Counted from the stretch's first letter, positions 13,630 through 25,050 are shown. The stretch: 45,343 bases of DNA from Silene noctiflora (GCA_009801015.1 VHZZ01000305.1:78955-124297); one strand, 5' to 3'. Notes: generated from the letters alone by a model not told the origin. Translations and numbers: made by a program.

Positions 13630-14114
13630 ATTGCTGAACATGAGATTGGTACAATCGATACACTAAGCACAAGGAGCTAGTGCATCAAATCTAGTGTATA
13701 AAATGCTTATTTGTGCTTAATTAGCTTTCAATCTCTTACTATTGTGTCTTGTAGTGGTTGACAATATCTATACGATTTATGCATGAAAAGCAGTAAATTT
13801 GTGCTTAAACATGGTGCAGTAAAAACTTCTTTGTTGGTAAATGTATAAGCAATAGAGAACCGTAAAAGAGAATATAATTCTTCTTTTTGTCCATAAGTTG
13901 AATTTGATCATGCATTCCTTTTTGCATTGATCAATGTATGGCATGGTATATTTCAAACTATGTGTAGCTTGAAAGAAATATTTTGTTTGTTTTAGCATTT
14001 TTGTATTTACCTATATATGTTACCTTTAGTTAATTTGACCTTGATGCGAAAATATAATCAATGATCGGGAATGATCGGGTAGTATTGAGTGAGTTTTATT
14101 ATAATCTTCTCACA

Positions 14115-15368
14115 TCCCCTATATACTAAAAGACTAGTTTAGATCCCGTGCAATGAATGCGCGGTATTTATAGAATTTTTATTTTTATATTACTTAATCA
14201 TAGTAGATTAACACCTAATTAATGTTTCATATTTCACATCATTATATTTTTATATGAGAAAAAAAAAAAATTGTAAAATCATTCAATAAAATTGTGTAAA
14301 ATTGAGTTGTACAATAACAGTGGTGTCTTCATTTTTCTCGTTATTGTATTTTGTTTCGAGAAAAAAAAATTAAAAATGAAAATTAATTCAAGAGAATTGA
14401 GGAATATGTTGAAATGTATTTTTGTAAAAAGTGTTTTGTTATGAAAGTAATCAAAATGATTCATAGTTTTGTTTATACATAGTATGAGTCTAGTCTTTCT
14501 CAAATAGTAGAATTAGTAATTTTTTTAATAATTTATAGTTTTATATTATTTATATTTATATTTTAATTAAAATATTGTAGTTTAGTATTTGGTGAAAATT
14601 ATATAATTTGATGAAAAGATTAATTTTAATGGAAAGAATTATATAATGAAATACATCATAATTATTAGTTCTCTTATTTAGTGAATACAATACCTTCCTT
14701 ATTTAAAAAGATGTTTTTTTGAGGGAAAATGTACGATTTCACCTATTCTTTTAGTAGATAGAGGATTAACAAAGCTAAAAATTTTCCCGCCAAAGACACA
14801 TTCTACTATCTATTTTTAGTCATATTCTTTACCATATATACGAAATCTCAAAAGATTTCCCTTAAAATTCCATTTACTTAAATAAGGAAAAATTCACTCC
14901 AAACTTTATTTAATTAAATAAGAAAACAAAAATGAACATTAAACTATTAATTTTCATTAAAATATAACTTTTCATCAACTTAAAACAATTTTTAATTAAA
15001 ATAAAATACAAGTTTAAATACAAATTGCTAAACTTTGTAGAGAATGATTTGACGCATGTTACTTGCTCTCTATTAAACAAAAACATAAATTGAGATTATT
15101 AGATTCATGAAAAGATAAAATCATTAAAACAAGTTCAGAAGTTTATAAAATTAAATTATTAGTTTTGTGACTAAAAAATAATTAATATATAAATTTCACG
15201 ATATTACTCAATTTTTTTGATTGATTTTACTGTTCAATTTTTTTCTTCATATCAAAATATAATGACGTGAAATATAAAAAATTAATGAGGTATTAATTTA
15301 GATTGAATAATTAATAAAAAAATAAAACTCTATAAATACCGCGCATCATTGCGCGAGATCTATACTAG
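14115..15368 (+). mobile_element. Helitron (outer), interrupted by a second Helitron
   Basis: 5' end TCCCCTATATACTAAAAGA at 14115 after an A. The element resumes at 14766 with TTAACAAAGC, exactly where the uninterrupted copies at 8103 and 19707 continue. The 3' end has the hairpin GCGCATCATTGCGC followed by AGATCTATACTAG and a flanking T (15369). No Rep/helicase coding. Without the insert the element is about 620 bp. Confidence 0.85.
14134..14765 (-). mobile_element. Helitron (inner), nested at an A/T target
   Basis: On the minus strand the 5' end is TCCTCTATCTACTAAAAGAA (right end, 14765) and the 3' end is a GC hairpin plus CTAG (left end, 14134). It interrupts the outer Helitron between A (14133) and T (14766), the standard Helitron target, with no target duplication. 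The same 5' terminus occurs in the copy ending at 30697. Confidence 0.85.
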
Positions 15369-15369
15369 T

Positions 15370-16786
15370 ATATGAATATATGATTTTTACTCAATACAAG
15401 AAAGCGGGAGAATTGTACAGACGTGATTATTATTAGGTGCATGTGAGAGAGTGCAATTGAAATTTAAAACTGACGGATATCACTATCTCTTTTTTGATGC
15501 AAATTTCAACTTTTATAGATTAAACCTTCGGTATCACTTGATTTGAGGCACTTCTGTGATAGAAACAATCAGGTCGAATAATTTTGCGATAAATATTTTG
15601 CAAAATTAACTAAAAACATATAGAGTATGTTAAACTAACTCACGAATACATTGAGAAAAAATGCTAGAAACTATTTTAAATATATATTTGAGTCAAATCG
15701 ATGTACACCAACACACACTAAATAATTGGCCTTATTTAAAAACAAGTGATCATATTCATTTTATATGTTTAAACCGGTTCAAATATATCGAATATAAATA
15801 AATGGAGTAAATTTATTATCGTTCTTAGGCATTTTATTTTCCGTCTCAATTATTTATTTGACTTGTTATATATTTAAGACCGGTGATGTAAGAGGAGTAG
15901 AGGACTAGGACATCTCATTTTTCAAGTACACATTTATCGTGGAAGTAGTCATTTTTTACGTGGAAATAATACAATTTCCCCAAAAAAGACGTGCAATTAT
16001 CCGAGTCTTCAAACAGTCTGACTAGTCAGTGGGCCCCAAGGCCTGAAATTTCAAAGACCTACTCAAACTATTTTCAAAAAAAAAATAAAAAAAAAATAAT
16101 GATTTCAGCTTTTATTGTACTTTTTGGATATGAGTTTTTTTTTTTTTTTTTTTTTTTTTAAATAAAACATTTGAGTCAATTTCATTTCCGGTCAAATCAT
16201 ATAAGTTCAGCCGCTCTATAATACAGTTTCGGTAACTATTGTATGAGGCGGTCCCGTTGTTGCAAAAAAAAAACACACTAATTTATTAACAATGTAAATG
16301 CATTTTTTATCTTTTTTCTTTTTTTTTTTACAAAAATAGATTGTCTCACATGTTAGACATTTTTAGGCTCCGTTTGACACGACACTTCAGGTAGCTTATT
16401 TAACCAAAGTAGTTTATTTAATCAAAATTTCAGTTACCTGAGTTTTTAACCAAAAGTTCAAGTACCTGAAATGAATGTTACTTATAGTAGAATTTGAGAT
16501 TTCAAATATCTGAAATAAATCATCTTCCCTCTATTATCCTTCAATTTATAATATTAAATAATCGCGAAAGTAGCGATTAGCCCCCCATAACTTTACACAA
16601 TTGTGAGATTAAGCCCGATAACTTTCAAATGTAGTGATTAAGCCTCATAACTTTGAGTTAAGTGAAATTGAATCCAATTCTTTGATTTCCAACCAAAATT
16701 GCACAAAAAAAAACAATTTCATTCATTTGTATAATTTATCAATACAATAAAAGTTGTAATGCATTTATAAATTATATGAAATTTAT
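15370..16786. other. Intergenic up to assembly gap
   Basis: No gene seen. It contains long A and T runs (16077-16097, 16136-16160). About 16565-16665 has repeated words (GTAGCGATTAGCCCC, CATAACTTT) like the ends of the element at 12643-13410, possibly one end of a copy that continues into the gap. Confidence 0.45.
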
Positions 16787-17191
16787 NNNNNNNNNNNNNN
16801 NNNNNNNNNNNNNNNNNNNNNNNNNNNNNNNNNNNNNNNNNNNNNNNNNNNNNNNNNNNNNNNNNNNNNNNNNNNNNNNNNNNNNNNNNNNNNNNNNNNN
16901 NNNNNNNNNNNNNNNNNNNNNNNNNNNNNNNNNNNNNNNNNNNNNNNNNNNNNNNNNNNNNNNNNNNNNNNNNNNNNNNNNNNNNNNNNNNNNNNNNNNN
17001 NNNNNNNNNNNNNNNNNNNNNNNNNNNNNNNNNNNNNNNNNNNNNNNNNNNNNNNNNNNNNNNNNNNNNNNNNNNNNNNNNNNNNNNNNNNNNNNNNNNN
17101 NNNNNNNNNNNNNNNNNNNNNNNNNNNNNNNNNNNNNNNNNNNNNNNNNNNNNNNNNNNNNNNNNNNNNNNNNNNNNNNNNNNNNNNNNNN
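16787..17191. other. Assembly gap (405 N)
   Basis: An unbroken run of N between AT-rich flanks. Open frames across it are artefacts. Single unresolved bases also occur at 31719 and 35496. Confidence 0.99.
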
Positions 17192-17282
17192 CAATTTATC
17201 TTTGTTCTCACTTTAACTCAATTTCATTTGTTTGAATTTACAAATCGATTTTCGGTTTGTTTGATTCTTTAAATTTAAACAA

Positions 17283-17670
17283 TCTCCCTTTCTACTAAGA
17301 GAATAAAAATTTTCTTAATTTTTCCTCCAAAATGTATCTTTTAATAAACTATTATCTTTTCCATAAAATATAATCTTATTATAATTATAATTATACTCTA
17401 ATATTTTAATTAAATTCAAAATTATGATTTTTTTCATTATAATAAAATAAAATTGGTATTAAAGTATAAACCATATGTTGCTAAATATTTTGCAATGCAA
17501 TAATGATTACTTTAGAAAATAAATTAACACATACTTACTATTATGTTCGTAACAAAAAAAATTATAAAATGAAACCCATAATTTTATGGTAAAAAAAAAG
17601 TACTTTCATAATAATAAACTAAAAAATAAATTTTTTATATATACTGTGCATGGCGCGAGATCTGTACTAT
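17283..17670 (+). mobile_element. Non-autonomous Helitron, TACTAAGAGAATAAAAA family
   Basis: 5' end TCTCCCTTTCTACTAAGAG followed by AATAAAAATTTTCTTA. The 3' end has GTGCATGGCGCGAGATCTGTACTAT, a degenerate hairpin and CTAG. It is related to the minus-strand element at 33238-33795, which has the same subterminal words. Confidence 0.7.
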
Positions 17671-18099
17671 TAATTTAATAGTAAAAGAAACTATTTAGCC
17701 ACAAAAATGATATGCATTTATGGTGTGATGGTGTCAGCAAATACCAGCCACTCTCAAAAGTTGACTTGATCGGACTTGATATTTCAACAACTGTACTACT
17801 ACTGCTAAATAATTACTACTAGTACTTCTGTAAAATCAAAGAATAAATGCTCCAAATTTTAAAATTTTTACTGCTAATAAGGAAGTCAAAACCATAACCA
17901 AATTAAAACCAGGTAAAAATTCAGACCTTAACTTGGTAAATTTACGTACAAATTCCTAACTAAATGTACACTTTCCCAATTTTATGTCAACATTTTGTCA
18001 TACTCATATTTATTTTTCAGAAATATATGCTATAATATTTATAGTAAGCCAATCACGTGACTTAATTTTATGGCTCACGGTAAATTAGGGAGAAAAATG

Positions 18100-18446
18100 A
18101 ACGTATATTGGATGTAATAGTTCATACTTTATTTGTTTTTTAGTATATATATGTATTTTTTCTAAGTTTATTACCTTAAATTTATTTGTTTTTGAGGATA
18201 TGTGTATTTTTTCTGAGCTTATGAAAGTTTATATGTTAAATATTAATTTTTTTTCCTGTCAAAACTCAAATTTAACTAAGTTTATATGTAATATTTTTGA
18301 GTTTTATTGTAATTTTTTGAGCTAATTGTCTAAGTAATTGAACTCAGAAATTTTATAGTAAAACTCATAATTTTTAAAACAAAACTCAAAAACTTTATTA
18401 TAATGATAAAAAACTATAAAATTGATGGTAGTACATCGGATGTATA
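18100..18446. mobile_element. MITE with GGTAGTACATCGGATGTATA terminus, copy 1
   Basis: About 350 bp, alignable throughout with 29134-29475 (shared ATGTATTTTTT, GAGCTAATTGTCTAAGTAA, AACTATAAAATTG words). The right terminus GGTAGTACATCGGATGTATA is kept and the left is degenerate. A third, diverged copy lies around the Helitron at 35470. Confidence 0.65.
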
Positions 18447-18631
18447 ATCTACTTACTGATTGCGGCGATGATAACGCTACTACAGTTTTGTTTAATGTCA
18501 CTTAAATTGATGCTAATTATATAGTATTTTATTCACTTTCTCATAATTTGAGTGACATTAATAAAAACGACAGTGAATTTATCATTACCTAAATTAGTTG
18601 GGCATGATGTCGAAATTCATGATAGTTACTT

Positions 18632-18743
18632 TTTTTTTTTTCACAAAGTTGCATTACAATAGAGGGGAGGGGAGGATTCGAATCTGGGACCTATTGTCCA
18701 CAATACCTCCGTCTTAACCACTAGACTAACACATTCCCGGTAT
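18632..18743 (-). mobile_element. tRNA-derived SINE with 16-bp TSD
   Basis: Minus strand: a box A resembling a tRNA (TAGTCTAGTGGTTAAGAC) and box B GATTCGAATCC, with the poly-A tail seen as a T run at 18631-18641. The flanking duplication is TTCATGATAGTTACTT (18616-18631 and 18744-18759). At about 110 bp it is barely longer than its tRNA-like head. Confidence 0.85.
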
Positions 18744-18759
18744 TTCATGATAGTTACTT

Positions 18760-19706
18760 AAAACATGATGACAAGTGCAAATGTGCAATGATCACATGCC
18801 AACTTCAAATGTACTAACTATTGATATTATGATGATGTTGATGATCTTCTTTAATAATTCAATATGATTTGTTAGATATTTCTATATGATCTTGTTTCAT
18901 TCTTCTCATGATTTTGTTTACTTTCCATAATTTGGTTTGAATCCAAGTTCTACAAAAAGTGTATTGGATACTTCTTTACTTATAGCGGAGATTTATATCG
19001 TGATTTGGTTTATTACTTATTAGGCTGTTGTCGGTCATGTACCGCTCTAAACTTATCTAAACTTATCAACAAAACGATAAACTTTTTAGAGAAATAATAG
19101 GAGAGATATTATCCCATATTCTTGATCGAGGTTTGATTATTTCTAATAGTTCACACAAGTTAAGGTAAACCTACTTCAATGTGTTGATGATTTGTTTTAT
19201 AGCAAAGAATTTCGAAAATAGACTTAATTAAATGCATAAGCTAAACAACACAATTTATTCCATTTGATAGTCTCATTTTCTAAAAAAAATTGGTACGATG
19301 AAGTTTAGTTTAGTTTAGTTTGATTTAGTTTTCTAATCCCGATGTTTAAATAAGTTTAAAACGAACAAAAAAAAAATATATAATTACCTCTTGAAATAAA
19401 CAGTAAAGTCCTTTGTTTTTGAACTTAATTTCACCTTATTTTAGTTCTGTTCAACTCTATTAAGTTACGTTCAGCTTAGTTCAGCTCATTTTTTCACGAA
19501 TTAACTCTTATTTCAGCTTAATTCAGCCATTTTCAGTCGAAAAGAACAAGACCAAGTCTATCTTAGGACGACGACATATATGCATATTAAGGAGAAAACG
19601 GGTAAAATTTGCTCACATTTGCATATATACGCATCTCTCTTTTATTTCTTCTACCGTATTTGTTTCATTTTGAATTTAAGATGAATATTACCGTTTCAAA
19701 CACGAA
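18760..19706. other. Intergenic, no gene
   Basis: AT-rich. A GTTTA microsatellite lies at 19303-19330, and a TTCAGCTTA/TTAGTTCAG-rich patch at 19430-19550. Nothing coding is supported. Confidence 0.4.
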
Positions 19707-20277
19707 TCCCCTATATACTAAAAGATTAACAAGTTTAGGATAATCCCGCTCATTGTTCCCGCTCAATTGCTCCATTGCGAAAAATATCCTTTTCTATTTT
19801 CAGCAATAATATATTGTCGTCAATTAATAAATATTCTCTTCTAATTTCAGCAATAATATTAATTTGGTTCCATTAATTGGCAAAATCTTGCTAAAAAATT
19901 CTGTTATTCTTACAAAATCTTTCTGACTAATCTGATTCCATTAATTATTTTTTTTTATTATTTTAAAAATCAAGAAATATAGAGATGTAATTTGTTAAAA
20001 ATTTTAAATCAATTTCTAATTTTTTTTTTCCTAATCAACTTCACATAAATTATCAAGCATCTAAAATACCTTTTATGTAACTCCCATATAGGCTAAATTA
20101 CAAAAAAAAAAAAAAAAAAAAAATTCTTAATTCTACTATTAGCTGATTCAAAATTCGTCTTAATACAAAATTTTATAATATTAGATTTATTAAATGTAAG
20201 AATGTTTAATTTTAATTACAACTTTCTCTAACACATCCCCTTACAAATACCGTACTGTAGTACGAGATCTATAGTAG
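19707..20277 (+). mobile_element. Non-autonomous Helitron, TCCCCTATATACTAAAAG family
   Basis: 5' end TCCCCTATATACTAAAAGAT after an A. The 3' end has a perfect small hairpin CGTAC-TGTA-GTACG followed by AGATCTATAGTAG, one base away from the usual CTAG, then T. It ends about 0.5 kb upstream of the LRR-RLK leader repeats. Confidence 0.75.
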
Positions 20278-20749
20278 TTTATATCAATTAAAAAAAACTA
20301 CACCTCTAGTAAACGAAGACCAATTGTCCAATCCTAATTCCTACCTAGTTTTGAACCAAACATCCTTGATCCTTGTTTAGTTGTTTATACATCTCTTGTC
20401 TCTTCTTCACCATCTTTCTCTTTGTCCACTTAAAACCCTCCAAAACACATTAAAAATTTAAAATAATAATATTTTATTTATTAAAATATTACTAAAAATA
20501 CAATTAAAAATAGTACTTTCACACTCACACATCACACATTTCTTTACTTTTCTGTCCTTCTAACAAAGCCTTGTGTGTGTTGGGAATCTCATTTGTGTTT
20601 CAGAGAATTCAATTCTTTTCTCTTGGCATTTGTGTTTTTTTTTTTTTTTTTTTTTTTCAAATTCACAACTTCAATATCTCAAAATCCACAAAATACAACA
20701 AAAATTGTAGCATAAATAGAAGCATATCATAATTACTAGTAACGGAATT

Positions 20750-21340
20750 GCTATCGACCTTCTCCTTTCTATTTTTTTCGACCTTTCTTATTCAAATAGC
20801 AAATATATAAACATAATATAACCGCTACCAACCTTCTCTTTTCTGCCTTTTCCGACCTTCTTACTAAACAACAATTTTCATTTCTCATATACTCCCTTAA
20901 AAACAAAACAACCCATATTAAATTAAGTAGAAAACTGCTATCGATCTTCTCTTTTCTACCTTTTCCGACCTTTCTTATTCAAATAGCAAATATATAAACA
21001 TAATATAACCGCTACCAACCTTCTCTTTTCTGCCTTTTCCGACCTTACTAAACAACATTTTTCATTTCTCATATACTCCCTTCAAAACAAAACAACCCAT
21101 ATTAAATTAAGTAGAAAACTGCTATCGATCTTCTCTTTTCTACCTTTTCCGACCTTTCTTATTCAAATAGCAAATATATAAGCATAACATAACCGCTATC
21201 AACCTTCTCTTTTCTACCTTTTCCGACCTTTCTTACTTAACAACATTTTGCATTTCTCGTATACTCCCTTAAAAACAAAACAACCATATCGACAAAACAA
21301 CCATATCGACCTTCTCTTTTCTACCTTTTCCGACTCAGAC
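20750..21340 (+). repeat. Roughly 185-bp tandem repeat in LRR-RLK promoter/leader
   Basis: Three units begin with GCTATCGAYCTTCTC at 20750, 20937 and 21121 (periods 187 and 184), and a partial unit (ATCGACCTTCTCTTTTCTACC) lies at about 21304-21335. Each unit contains two pyrimidine-rich half modules ending in TTTCCGACC, and a TATATAAA or TATATAAG box between them (20804-20811, 20991-20998, 21175-21182). The array ends about 25 bp before the ATG of the receptor kinase, so it forms its proximal promoter and/or 5' UTR. Confidence 0.85.
21175..21182 (+). promoter_or_regulatory. Candidate TATA box of the LRR-RLK gene
   Basis: TATATAAG, 181 bp upstream of the chosen ATG, followed by pyrimidine patches of the type common at plant start sites. 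Equivalent boxes occur in the two upstream repeat units (20804 and 20991), so which one is used is unknown. Confidence 0.45.
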
Positions 21341-21362
21341 TCCCTTAAAAACAACACAAACC

Positions 21363-24300
21363 ATGTTACTCAAACCACATCACCAACACAAAATGCTATT
21401 CTTTTTCATCATATTATTCAAAATTTCTTGTATAACCCTAACAAAAACACAAGAGCTTGAACCATTACTTGACCTAAAAACATCATTAGACCCAACAAAC
21501 AAATTTCTAGCATCATGGTCAAGTAATGGTGATCCATGTGATGGAACCTTTGAAGGAATTGGGTGCAATGAAATGGGTCAAGTGGCTAATATTTCATTAC
21601 AAGGAAAAGGACTTATGGGTCAACTTTCACCATCAATTTCTAAACTTAAATATTTAAATGGTTTATATTTGCATTATAATTCTCTTCATGGTGTTATTCC
21701 TCAAGAGATTTCTGATTTGACATACTTGGTTGATCTTTATCTTGATGTTAATAATTTTTCTGGTGTTATTCCTACTGAGATTGGTAAAATGGAGAGCCTC
21801 CAAGGTTAGTTTTTTGTCGGTTTTGTGTAAGACTGTTGTATACATATATCGTGTTACGAGAGTATTTTAATGAAAGGTAAATAAATGATTGAGAGTATTT
21901 TTCTTGAGATTAATTTTAGTGTTAGGCCCCCTGAGATAGGTAACATGGAAAATGTCCAAGGTTGGTTTTTACTTTATTTTTTGTCGGGTTTTGTGTAAGA
22001 CCGTTGTATGCATATATCGTAATGCTATTTTTAAGTTTTAGGAGTGTTTTTCTTGAGATTAATTATTTTATTTTATTTTATTTTTGCATTGTAATTATGT
22101 TTAAATTTTTGTGTTTTTTTATGTAAAAAGTTGTTATTATGTGATGTTTTCTGCAAAAGGTTTTAGCTTTATGACATTTGTAGTAATTAATTTAAGCTTA
22201 GATTGCTCTTAGATTCTCATAATGATGTTTATTTGCAATTAATTTAACACTTAATTTCTTAATATTTAAAAATCTAAAATTCAAAATGCATGATGTATTC
22301 TAAAGGTTGTATTTGTTGATTTCATCTTGGATCATCCAGAAATAGCCTCTTTGTGTGCTAGCAATTTGCGGAAGTCATTGAGGCACTGGGGTAACGTTGT
22401 TGTTGACTATAAATTTGTTGATTTGCAGTGCTGCAGCTATGCTACAATCAGCTAACAGGAAGTATACCAACACAACTGGGATCACTGAAGAAATTAACAG
22501 TCATTGCATTGCAGTCGAATCAGTTAACAGGAGCAATTCCTGCAAGTTTAGGAGGTTTAGAAGCATTACTGAGGCTGGATTTGAGTTTTAATCATCTCTT
22601 CGGTTCGATCCCTACACCTGTTGCTGAAGCTCCTTTGCTGCAATCTTTCGACATCCGAAACAACAGTCTTTCTGGGAATGTTCCCACTTGTAAGTCCACC
22701 AGACTTGAATTCCTCTGTTTTTTTTTTGAAAAATAGCATAGTAGGACACTAGGAGAGGCTCGGAATTTTTTTAGGGGTAAGGTCGTGTACATCTGATTCT
22801 AGTCGACACAACATTGAATGGGAATATCTGATTGTTACTCATCTGATTCTCACGAAACAAGAAGCGGGTAGAGATTTAGTGAGCCGCTTTGTTTTATTCC
22901 ATCATATTCCAAAGCTGAAAAACTCGGACTTTTATATGTTACTAATTTCGTAAATTTTTATGTTTTGCAGCACTACAGAGATTAAGTGAAGGGTTTAAGT
23001 ATGCAAACAATCGAGGGTTATGTGGAGAAGGTTTCATAACATTAGAAGCTTGTCCTGATGCTGACCACCTAGGTCAAATCCGGCCAGAACCGTATGGAGG
23101 AGGAGCTGGACATGGGTTCCAAACAAAAGATATCCCGGAAACAGCAAATGTTCAACCAAATTGCAATGGAAATGACTGCCCTAAACCTCGAAAAAAGTCA
23201 CATGCTTCTGCTGCTATTGGGGTTGTGGTTGCAATCCTTGCTTTGTCAGTGATCAGCGCGTTCATCTTCACAAAATACCGTAGGACAAAGCAAAAGCTTG
23301 GGAGCTCATTCGAGATGACTGAGAGCCGCCTCAGTACTGATCAACCTAAGGAGTATTGTCGTAAAAATGGATCCCCTTTGATCAGTCTCGAGTACCCAAA
23401 TGGATGGGATCCGTTATCAGATGGTAGGAGTATTAGCGGGTTCTCAAATGAATTGCTCCAAGGGTTTCGGTTCAATTTGGAGGAAGTTGAATGTGCTACT
23501 CAACACTTTTCACCATCACACTTGTTAGGTAAGAGTGGACTATGTGCTGTTTATCGGGGAGTGCTAAGAGACGGGACTGTCGTTGCTGTCAAACGAATTA
23601 GCAAGAGCAGTTGTAAGTCTGAGGAGGCTGAGTTTCTTAAGGGATTGAACCTCTTGACCTCTTTGAGGCACCCGAATTTGGTTCGTTTGAGAGGGTTTTG
23701 TTGCTCTAGGGGAAGAGGTGAATGCTTTCTGATCTATGATTTCATTCCCAATGGGAATGTGCTCAAGTATCTCGACCTCAAAGGCGGTGATCCTAACGTT
23801 CTTGAATGGTCTACTCGCGTCAGGATCATCCATGGCATTGCCAAAGGTTCGCTCTCTTTTTCCTAACCTATAACAGACAACAGTTCATTCAGGTCATTTC
23901 ATTTTGCGTCAAGTTTTTTTTTTTTTTTGGGTGTAAAGGGAGCCACAGAAGGCAATTTTGATGCTGACGGGATTTTAAGTACCAAGGTCACCGGGTTATT
24001 TTAGGTGCGGTTTTTTACCTCTGTTGTATTTGCAGGAATACTATACTTACACAGCAACAAAGTGAACAAATCTCCTCTGATTCACCAAAACATATCAGCC
24101 AAGAAGGTTCTAATCGACCACCGATTCAACCCCATCATCACAGACTCAGGCCTACCCAAACTGCTAACAAACGACACCGTCTTCTCAGCCCTAAAGGCAA
24201 GTGCAGCAATGGGATACTTAGCTCCCGAGTACACCAACACAGGGCGGTTCACTGACAAGAGTGATGTCTACGCCTTTGGCATGCTCGCATTCCAAATTCT

Positions 24301-24526
24301 GTCAGGTAGGAGGAAGATACCAAACTCAATGAGAGGCGGACTTGAATTACCGACATTTCAGGAGTTCATCGACCCTAATATTCATGGCAAGTTCTCAGAG
24401 ATCGAAGCAGCCAAGATTGCTAAAATCGCGTTAAATTGTACCCATGATTCTCCTGCTGATAGGCCTTCTATGGATGTAGTTGTCTTAGAATTGGGTAGCT
24501 GTATTACTAGCTACCCATCTCCATGA
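21363..24526 (+). CDS. Leucine-rich-repeat receptor-like kinase, atypical kinase domain
   Basis: Plasma-membrane LRR receptor-like kinase, 689 aa, resembling Arabidopsis At5g51560. Exons: 21363-21804, 22429-22689, 22971-23846, 24036-24526, with GT-AG, phase-1 introns. Order: signal peptide about 1-30 (alternative start Met11), N-terminal LRR cap with paired Cys, about five LRRs (NISLQGKGLMGQLSPSI, VLQLCYNQLTGSIPTQLG), a Cys-containing linker, one membrane helix about 314-335 followed by KYRRTKQK, and a kinase domain from about 400. The ATP lysine is kept (VAVKR, K442), as are APE (589-591) and DVYAFG. The glycine loop is poor (GKSGLCAVY), HRD is H543-Q-N, the catalytic-loop Lys is Ser, and DFG is D563-S-G. 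Phosphotransfer is therefore unlikely, and a scaffold or pseudokinase role is inferred. The ligand is unknown. Open frames, clean splice sites and a full C-terminus argue that the gene is intact. Confidence 0.93.
21889..22070 (+). repeat. Decayed duplicate of exon 1 end inside LRR-RLK intron 1
   Basis: About 21905-22020 aligns with 21750-21852 at an offset of 156 bp. It covers the last coding part of exon 1 (NFSGVIPTEIGKMESLQ against NFSVRPPEIGNMENVQ), the donor CAAG-GTT, and the following TTTTGTCGG..GTGTAAGAC.GTTGTAT..ATATATCGT. A third partial unit (GTGTTTTTCTTGAGATTAAT, about 22043) repeats the start of the second. It is probably not used as an exon, since the reading frame beside it is broken. 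Confidence 0.75.
23914..23995 (-). mobile_element. SINE fragment in LRR-RLK intron 3
   Basis: A T run (poly-A tail on the minus strand) is followed by GATGCTGACGGGATTTTAAG, the reverse of the box B-plus-GTCAGCA word seen in the other SINE pieces. It is 5'-truncated. Confidence 0.55.
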
Positions 24527-24686
24527 ATTTAGGACTAATCCTGGCACAATTAAGGGTATTTTTCCCTTAAATTTTCCGAAAATCGATGTAATTTGTAGGT
24601 GTAGGAAGTCTTGAACTCATTGAACTTTCTCCAATCCCTGAAACTAATGTATTAACTTAGTATTATTTCATGTTTATTTAGCTCTC

Positions 24687-24732
24687 ATTTTTTTTTTCAA
24701 GTGCGAATTTGTTGCTGACGGGATTTGAAAGT
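24687..24732 (-). mobile_element. SINE 3' fragment after the LRR-RLK gene
   Basis: A T run and then GTTGCTGACGGGATTTGAA, matching the 3' part of the fragment at 23914-23995. It lies about 160 bp downstream of the stop codon and may fall in the 3' UTR. Confidence 0.5.
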
Positions 24733-24939
24733 TTTTATCAGTTAGTTAATATTGTAGGTTAACACCAAAATGACAAATCAAGCCATTCCAAGCCTGTTGG
24801 ACAATTCATCATGGAATCAAAATTTCTTGACAAAAAAACTAAATAATTAAATATGTGATTATAAAAAACCCGAGATTATTCCAATATAAACTTATCAACC
24901 ATCCTCGGAAATTTGATTAGCTAAAACAATATTGCCCGT

Positions 24940-25050
24940 TTAGCATCACACCAACACGACAAGGCCTTAGATGAGACTTACAACCGATATATTCACGATC
25001 TGGGTTCAAATCCAGTCAACATTAAACTTGTCTTTCCTGATTATAACACG
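24940..25050 (+). mobile_element. tRNA-derived SINE fragment
   Basis: Box A-like GGCCTTAGATGAGACTT and box B-like GGGTTCAAATCC, spaced about 40 bp, followed by AGTCAACATTAAACTTG. No target-site duplication was identified. Confidence 0.45.

Noticed and set aside
16776-17216. Open frames across 16787-17191
   Set aside because: They consist of unresolved bases in an assembly gap.
18632-18743. tRNA gene
   Set aside because: Box A and box B are present, but the acceptor stem cannot pair, and a poly-A tail with target-site duplication shows that it is a SINE.
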